NCBI GenBank assembly: GCA_002150815.3
Contig: NDFF03000101.1
Span: forward strand, 1 to 64,000
Direction of reading: 5' to 3'
Length of the DNA: 64,000 nt
DNA from: Grammothele lineata
Taxonomy: Eukaryota > Basidiomycota > Agaricomycetes > Polyporales > Polyporaceae
Positions within the stretch are counted from its first letter, which is position 1, and every line of letters starts with the position of its first letter. The translations under genes and the position numbers were made by a program. The notes under the pieces were generated by a model. That model saw nothing but the letters and a program-made list of their open reading frames with translations, did not search any database and was not told the DNA's origin. This document shows, piece after piece, positions 57,636 through 64,000 of this stretch.

Positions 57636-59901
57636 CTAAGACGCAACCGACGTCCTCCCCGCCGCGCTCAAGCGCGACGTCTCGTAAAAGCTCGAGTACG
57701 AGCTGTTCCTATACACCATCCCCGTGCCCGTGCGCGGGTTGCGCCCCGGCCGCGGGCCCGTCCCCACCGTGTTCAGCACGCGGCCCCCGGCGCCTGGGAT
57801 GGGGGACGGAGTCACGGAGGAGGACCGGGCGGACATTGGGGAGCCGGCGTACATTCCGACGCCTGGGCGCTGGATCTGCGTGTTCAGGCTTGGGCTTGGA
57901 CGACCCCCGGTGCTGACACTGGCGTTGGCGCTGCTCGCGGGGGGGAGCGGGAACTCAGCTAGGGTATCCCCGGTGCTCCTGTCCTGGGGCGGAGCAGACG
58001 AGGGCGTCGTTGACCGTACCGGGGCCATCACGGAGGACGTGACCGCGCGGGGGGGCAGGATCTTCGAGGCTGCCGCCGCTCCTCGTGATGGTAGGAACGA
58101 GTGCCCGTTCGGGCGCGGGCCGGGATTCGAGAGCGTCCGCGAGCGCGGGGCGGCGAGCTTCGAGGGCCCGACGGATAGCGGGGGCCGGGACTCGATTGCA
58201 GAGGTAGAGGCTCCAGCGGAGGGCGTGCTCGCGGAGGCGGAAGCAGAGCGGGTAATAGTCCGCTGCATGGGCAGGCGGAGCGGGCGCGGGACCGCCCCAG
58301 TGCCGGTACGCGAAGACGGAGTAGCAGCGCGCGAAGAGGGAGCAGGGGAGGCAGAGGCAGCAACGGCTGCACTGCCGACAGACTGGTGTGCGCTGCTCGA
58401 GTCGCGGGAGGCGGAAGAAAGGGCGGAACTCGCGGACGCGTTCGATTGCGTGCGCGATCGGGCGGGGTGAGCGAGGGCCGCGGGGAACTCGATCGACGTG
58501 ATGCTCTCCGTCTCGGCCGCGGTGTCGATAGTGCTCAGGCGCGAGAAGGATGCGGAGGCGGAGCGCGCGAGCGGACGCGAGCCGGGGCGCGGGACGGGGG
58601 AAGGTGAGAAGGATGTGGGCGGGTGCCGGAGATGCCCGACGGAGGGCGATTTGGCGAGGTGCGAGGGCGCACGGGCGACGGGTCCTGTGGAAACCGACGG
58701 CTGGCGGGCGATGTTGGTGGTAATGAGGCGGCGAGTGAGCAGCGACGGTGCGTCCTCGTCCTCGCTGCACCAGAGTCAGCGAAAGTAGCCGTGGGTAGGG
58801 AAGAGCACGCACCTGTCACTCCAGCCAAGGCCCGTCGTAAGGCCCATGCCCGCTTTCAGCAGCTGCTGGTCCCGGTGCCGCAACCGTCTACGTTGCGTGT
58901 CCCGCGGGTCACGGTGGATCCCCGATTTCGTCATCGTGCTCCCAGCTGGAAAGAACGAAAGAAAATGAGGATGGAAGGGAAGGGGGGCATAACGACGAAA
59001 CATTCATACCGGTCGAGGCGACACTGAGTACGCTGTTTGCGCGGCCACCGAGCGAGGGCTGCTCATCGTCCTCGAGGTAAAGAGAGAGCGTCGCTGCTCC
59101 CCCGCCGGGGAGCAGTTTTGAGCGAGGAGAGAGCAGGCCGTCTCGGAACATGAGGTGTCTGGTGGGCCGGTCAGACCGGGAAAATCTGCGGGGACCCTTG
59201 GCATGAGACAAAATGACAGACACTCACGGCAGAGGGGTGTGGATGTCAATACTAGAGTCTGACTCGCTCCCACCATCGTCCTTATCATCCTCCTCACTTT
59301 CTTCGCCCTTCTCCAACAGCACTCCGTAGTCGGAGATGACGGACTCGTTGTCGTCGATCGGGAAAACGTCCTTCACCGGCCCCTTTCCCCCACCACCCGC
59401 CACATTACCCATACCAGCGCCCGGACCCGGGCTGGCTACACCCCGCCAGCTCGACGGAGCAGCCATGGTTGAGTTCGTGCGCGTACGGGTCACCAGAGGG
59501 GTGAACGTCGCGGAAGACTTGCGCCTCGGGCGCGGCGTGCGCGCTATCATCTGCTCTACGTCTGGACTAGCCGACCGCCCACCCACAGCTCCTGTACGTG
59601 CCGACGAAGACGCAGACGACGTCGTCGAATGGTGTGTAGGGAAGCTCTTCTTGGACCGCATCATCGAACCGGACGTCGATTTCGCCAGACGCAGAGGTGG
59701 TGTGCCACCGGGCACAGGCGGAAGAGCCTTGTCAGCGCCCGAAGGCGTGCCGAGCTGGGTATCTGCGAGATTGGCAGGGGGCGTACGAGGAGTGCTGGGG
59801 CGACGGGGGCGGGGTGCGCTGCCGAAGACGGCGCTGGTCACGGTCGGGCTCTGGGGCGAGAGGATGTCCGAGATCGCTGCAGACGAGGATTCAGCGACCA
59901 T
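57636..59901 (-). CDS. Ser/Pro-rich disordered protein with a conserved-looking central block
   Basis: Four exons (59901-59228, 59185-59010, 58945-58813, 58764-57636) give 703 residues; introns are 42, 64 and 48 nt. The N-terminal 220 residues are Ser/Thr/Pro-rich, ending in an acidic stretch (GEESEEDDKDDGGSESDSSI). The middle is compositionally different: RPTRHLMFRDGLLSP, then HRDPRDTQRRRLRHRDQQLL and GMGLTTGLGWSDSEDEDAPS. That block looks like the conserved core. The last 370 residues are low-complexity Ser/Ala/Pro sequence ending SSYSSFYETSRLSAAGRTSVAS. No enzyme or membrane motif is seen. Many Ser-Pro sites suggest a phosphorylated cytoskeletal or cell-cycle adaptor, but that is inference. 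Long antisense frames here are GC-driven shadows. Confidence 0.75.
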
Positions 59902-60911
59902 GACTAGTGTTGCTCATGCGAGTGGGGGATCGGCGTGGCGGCGAGGGAGAAGACCGAGACGTCAGACGAGAAAGAAGGGGCCCGTGCGCGAGAAGGTGAA
60001 GTCTGAGACCTGGAGATTTGAACGGCCACGACGAAAGAAAACGGCCACGGCTGTCGACGGTCTCGAGCGCGGCTGCGCAGGCGCGCGTCTGTAGTGCACT
60101 GACACCGGCTCGCAGGGAAGAGGCGGCCTCGAACGAGCAGCGGGCCGCGGTGGGGCGGAGCGAAGAAAGGAATGAGCCGGGGAAAGGGGCGGGCGAAGAG
60201 AACAGCAGGGCGGAGAAGGCGAAAGGGAGCAGCAGCGACGCGGCGACGGGCCATCTCGCCATACATAATACTCTCGCCCGTGCACCGAGCTGAGCTCTTC
60301 CACCCACCCGCCTGCAGTGCTCGAGGCTCGCGCGGGTGATGTCGATGCAAGATCAGAATCAGCAGAAGGCTCACGAAGAGGCCCGGGCTGGCGCTGGCCA
60401 GTGGCCAGTGGCCACCGCCCGCTCGCTGCACGGCGCACACGCTCTGCCATGCATGACTGTAGCTACGACGCCTGATGCCCATCAGCCCGCGGACAGATGC
60501 CCCGCCCCCGTCGTGAGCGTCGGTCAGCGTTCAGTCCATCTCGCAGCCGCCCTCCCCGTGCGCGTCGGAGGTGCCGCCAGACGACAGCGAACGCGGGATC
60601 ATCTGGCGAGACGTCAGTGCGATCGCGTTCGCACCCACAGCTGCGCGGGAAAATAGATAAGTTACGGACAGTGCCCCCGCGCGTGCGAGGGGCAGTACGG
60701 TAAGCAATAACTTTAACAAGAGCGAGTCCCTGGTCCATGATGACGCAGCCCGTATACCAATACCACCAGCGCCTTTTGTCACCCACACGACTACCAACGG
60801 AACGTCGCGAGACAGCGCGGGTGTTAGCACGACTTCCCCCATATAGTCCAATGTCCGTAGAAGAGACCGAAACAGGACCCGGCAGCATTGAACGCTGAGA
60901 TCCCAGTACGC
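59902..60911. other. 1 kb without a supportable gene
   Basis: It contains the promoter of the Ser/Pro-rich gene and the 3' flank of the small gene at 60912-61552. GC-rich frames overlap on both strands without domain resemblance. A short tandem GGCCAGTGGCCAGTGGCC occurs near 60395-60415. Confidence 0.5.
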
Positions 60912-61552
60912 TCATTTCTCGCCCTGTGCCCGCCGTCCGAGCAGACCCCGCTTGCCGCGCAGCGAGCCCTTCCGGTCAGGAGCTGGGTCCGAATCGCTTT
61001 TCGGCTGGTTCCCAGCAGACGACGCGTTCATCGCCTTGATGAACCCGCTGTTGACATTGTGAGCCGAGTTCAGACGTCAGCGCCCGCGATGTGGGTGGGG
61101 AGACAGCAGATAGAAGCCTGACCGTTGCGTGGCGTCGAGGTAGCCCTCGTAGTTGGCCGTCTTGTCTGTCTTGACGGAGACACCGCTCCGCGAGACGTGC
61201 AGGCCCTTGTCTTTGAGCCTGAGGTGTGCCAGCTCAGCGACTGCGGAACATCAGGGATGCGTCTGACAAGAACTCACGAGCCCTTGGTGGACTCTACGGC
61301 GCTAGTCCACGCTTTACGCAAGTGTAGGAATGCGTAGGCAGCCCCGGCGAGAAGGGAGAGCGTCTGGAACCGTTATCACGTCAGTCGAAGTGCTACTTTT
61401 ATCTCCATCATGGATATACGCACGAAAATAAGTGCAACGTAGTCAAACCTGCCCGCGGTGGCGCGTCAGCGAAGGTTCAGGACACCCCTGTCGAATACCG
61501 CACGCGATCGCACGCGTTCGCAGCTCAACAAAGACACGCACCAGCTCGCCAT
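60912..61552 (-). CDS. Small five-exon single-pass membrane protein
   Basis: Hand-assembled exons 61552-61542 (11 nt), 61448-61424 (25 nt), 61363-61278, 61218-61123 and 61047-60912 give 117 residues. The protein starts MASWFDYVALIFTLSLLAGA and has one N-terminal membrane segment (about 6-26). A basic helix follows (FLHLRKAWTSAVESTKGSL), then DKGLHVSRSGVSVKTDKTA and a Lys/Arg-rich tail ending RRAQGEK. All introns are GT-AG (59-93 nt), and only this combination keeps the frame across all five exons, which I take as good support. No single long frame reveals it. The family is not recognised; the shape suits a tail-exposed ER or mitochondrial membrane protein. Confidence 0.7.
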
Positions 61553-61996
61553 GTTGCCCTATAGGTTCACGTCAAGTCGTACAGTACAGAAATGTATGTG
61601 TTCTCGATCGCGGTGGAAAGGAAGAAGGCAGGTGCGCTCAAAGTGGACAAGGTCTACTCGCCCGCGCACCGTGGGGCCGATGATGTATGGACCCAGCGGG
61701 CCGCAGCCGCGACGCCCGCGCCCTCCATTGCTTCTCGCCGCCGGCCGTGTCACCGGCTGCCGGCGGATCCGCGCCCCCTGTCTGTGCTCGGGCTTCTGCG
61801 GATCCGGAGGGGTCGGCCTGTGAGGGAGTTGGCAGGTTTACTAGGAGTGGATGCATCTTAAATGGTAGATGTGCTGCTGTAGAAATGAGAGCGGTGCAAC
61901 TGCAGGGACTGGTTGTGCCTTGAAGTTCATGGCTGTGTTGAGCGAAGGAGGTCAAAGACCAAAGTCTCTATTAACATTGTTTTTACCTTTTGGAAG
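61553..61996. other. Intergenic between the small membrane-protein gene and tRNA-Gly
   Basis: No gene, repeat or RNA signal was recognised. The left end is the upstream region of the minus-strand small gene. Confidence 0.5.
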
Positions 61997-62067
61997 GCAT
62001 TCGTGGTGTAGCGGTAACATTGGGTCTTCCCATGGCCTAGCTCCGGGTTCGACTCCCGGCGGATGCA
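61997..62067 (+). tRNA. trnG(CCC): tRNA-Gly (anticodon CCC)
   Basis: The 71-nt cloverleaf has acceptor GCATTCG paired with CGGATGC, anticodon stem GGGTC/GGCCT around loop TTCCCAT (CCC), and T arm CCGGG-TTCGACT-CCCGG with discriminator A. The conserved GTGTAGCGGTAACAT D arm is typical of tRNA-Gly. No intron. A TTTT run for Pol III termination lies at 62091-62094. Confidence 0.93.
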
Positions 62068-62090
62068 CTATTACTTTCTCAAAGGAAAGA

Positions 62091-62094
62091 TTTT
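62091..62094 (+). terminator. Possible Pol III terminator of tRNA-Gly
   Basis: This is the first run of four T after the tRNA, 24 bases downstream. Confidence 0.4.
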
Positions 62095-62333
62095 GTACTT
62101 CGGAACTACCATTTGAACGACTACGTCGTCTCACGGCGGAGCAAAGCTTTCTTTTACTCGCGACCAAGAGCTAATAGGTAGGGCACGGATGCAGCCTGAT
62201 ATACTGCAATGTGTGAGCTCTTAGCTGTCGAGGATCTCTGGATACGCAGCATACGCATAAATCATGGGTATCGTGGACACAAATGTACAAATCCTACACT
62301 GAATAAGTATGATGTGCGCAACCGTATCTACAG

Positions 62334-64000
62334 CTATCCTAGGCCGAGGATGAGTCCGACAAGATCCTTCCACCCTCTCCTCACCAACACCCGCGAGCCG
62401 CCGCCATATTCCTCCCCGAGCCACTCGATGAAGCGCGCGTCGAGCCCGCTGAACGGTCCCAGCTCGAACGACATGACGTCCTTCGGGGTGAAACACACCA
62501 CCTGCCCACCGCCCACACCAACCCCGGATCCGATGCTATCCGTCTGCTGGAAACGCCGCGCCTCGAGTAAGACCGCGAAACGCGCAAGCACGGCGGCCGT
62601 GTGCGCAGAGAACGCGTCCAGCAGCGCGAGCGTCGTAGAGACCTGTCTTGCTCTCCGCGCTGCGGCCTCCTCCGCACCGCGCGCGGAGGAGGTGGCGGGG
62701 AGGTCGGGGGCGGCGTTGCGTGCCCCGGGGATGAACATCCCGTCAGAGGGCGCTGGAGCCTCTTCGACGGACGCGCGCGTGTCCGCCTTGCCCGGGGCAG
62801 CCCAGGCGAACGCGGACTTGGTGCTGACGCGCTTGAGTGCACGCGAGGTGCGCCCGCTCAGGGTAGCAGAAGAGGACGGGGCGGGGCGGCCTTCGATGCC
62901 CTGGCCGAGTGGGCGGACGTGTGATTCGGCGAGGAGGGGGTCGTCCTCGTTGCCGCCCTCGAGGCGGACGGTCGTCCAGCTCTCGTGGCGGCGGGAGAAG
63001 GCGGGGGCGTAGGCAGGCCCGGAGGTACTCCGCCACGCGCCCATCCAGAGCCCGGCGCACATCACGCAGACGTCTTCGTAGACGCGCCAGACGTCTGTCC
63101 AAGCGGAGCTGGCGCCGCTGCGGGCGTTAGCACAGCGGTGGGAAGGGTCGCAGCAGGCGTCTTGGTGGTTGTCGTCTGAGTCGAGCTGGAGGACGCGGTC
63201 AAGCTCGGTCCACTGTGGGCGCGCGTCAGAGGGGGCGTGATTACCGCGGCTGAGCCACACTCACCAGGCGGACATCGCTCCATGTGAACCGTACACTGGA
63301 TAGGCGGTAAGATGGACCACGGCCATTCGAAGGCTCTGCCGGTTTGGAAACGTAGAAGGCGGGTCGTGTATTGGGTGTCGCAGAACGGAGGTCGATGAGG
63401 AGATCGTAGTAAGAGGGTTTGTCCAGGAAGATGGCATCCGTTGTACAGGCAATCCAGCCCCGACCAGATTTGCTCTCGAACTCCAGCTTGTCGAGATCGT
63501 TAAGAGTTACCATGCCGAGGACCTTCACGCCTGCTGTGCTCTTCCCACGAGCGCTGCGAGTAGCGTCATCGTCATCGCTGCTGTCCCCATCGTCAGAAAC
63601 GAGGTCGGCAACTTGGTCTTGATAACAGATGTCCGCTGCGACTTGGCAGAGAATGCACGCAGCTTCGACGGGCGGGAGGGTGACGATGAGAATTCGCCGC
63701 CTACCGAGTATATGCTTGTAGAGCGTCAAAGAGGACGGTCCGAGGATTCGCAGAAGGTGTGGGAGGTGGACGGTTGGAGCCGAGTCGGAGCGCGAGCCCT
63801 CCAGTTCGCAACCCCAGCCCTGCCAGGTGCTCGTACTCGCAATTGCGTGTTCGCGCACCTTCCGCTCCTCGAAGAACGCCCGAGCGGGATCCCAGTCGCT
63901 TTCCACTGGCTCTAACGTTTCGCGGTTTTCTAACGAGTCGTAAATGGACTTGACGAGGGCTTTGAGGGAGGCAACGTGTGCCCAAGGACGGGCGCGGGGT
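62334..64000 (-). CDS. DENN-like DUF2347/DUF4484 (LCHN-type) protein, 5' part beyond the window
   Basis: Two exons are visible, 64000-63265 and 63212-62334, joined over a 52-nt intron (GTGAGTG...CCCACAG). The visible protein begins RPWAHVASLKALVKSIYDSLEN and contains LPHLLRILGPSSLTLYKHIL, RRRILIVTLPPVEAAC, a SGRGWIACTTDAIFLDKPSY block and a C-terminus WKDLVGLILGLG. I recognise these as features of the fungal LCHN/DUF2347-DUF4484 group, distant DENN-fold proteins linked to small-GTPase regulation and membrane traffic. The C-terminal half contains a likely disordered Ser/Ala insert. The first exon continues past 64000, so the start is not in the window. The family call is from memory of motifs, not a search. 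Confidence 0.75.

Noticed and set aside
57724..58470. 248-codon plus-strand open frame
   Set aside because: Antisense shadow of the Ser/Pro-rich last exon of the 57636-59901 gene.
1..64000. CRISPR arrays, bacterial operons, transposons or viral genes
   Set aside because: No spaced repeat array, transposase, reverse transcriptase, integrase or terminal repeats were recognised; gene structure is fungal throughout.

Overview
This is a GC-rich stretch of a basidiomycete genome, most likely a wood- or litter-associated agaricomycete (inference). The genes carry many 48-80 nt GT-AG introns. The window holds a WSC-domain copper radical oxidase, a WOPR (Gti1/Pac2) regulator, and many copies of the fungus-specific FunK1 kinase family. 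There is no sign of bacterial, viral or CRISPR content. Exon models below were joined by hand from splice signals, reading frame and paralogue comparison; no search was run.

Left part (1-25 kb): an edge fragment, a small one-TM protein (980-1645) and a multi-pass membrane protein (3496-5044) come first. FunK1 subfamily 1 follows, in four copies: A (5339-6761, internally deleted pseudogene), B (7904-11222, intact), C (18552-21850, intact, opposite strand) and D (22517-25219, decayed pseudokinase). A and B are tandem copies whose duplication unit included the 3' end of the membrane-protein gene; a remnant sits at 7145-7420. B and C form a large inverted duplication, each with an identical divergent tRNA-Phe(GAA) about 0.5 kb upstream. 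A WOPR transcription factor (13532-15942) lies between the inverted arms and has a 1058-nt intron.

Middle (25-34 kb): about 4 kb without a convincing gene precedes a 26-exon secreted copper radical oxidase (29280-34016). It has four WSC domains and a glyoxal-oxidase-type catalytic domain. Two of its exons appear to be only 4 nt long, and one of them encodes the predicted copper-ligand histidine.

Right-centre (34.9-56.4 kb): the most striking region. Six genes on the minus strand alternate as three pairs of one membrane-anchored coiled-coil protein (TMCC) followed by one FunK1 kinase: I-K, H-J and G-F. The TMCC family is not one I recognise. All its exons are phase 0, it shares a W-x-GKIV-[DE]-WTPPFE motif, and a GGCTGAC-N6-GTCAGCC dyad (one half-eroded copy) lies 110-155 bp upstream of each start. 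F and J are intact kinases. K keeps the catalytic lobe in an open frame but has lost the N-lobe. A TMCC/FunK1 membrane-signalling or self/non-self module is a hypothesis resting only on repeated adjacency.

Right edge (57-64 kb): a Ser/Pro-rich conserved protein (57636-59901), a small five-exon one-TM protein (60912-61552), tRNA-Gly(CCC) and the 3' part of a DENN-like DUF2347/DUF4484 gene running off the window.
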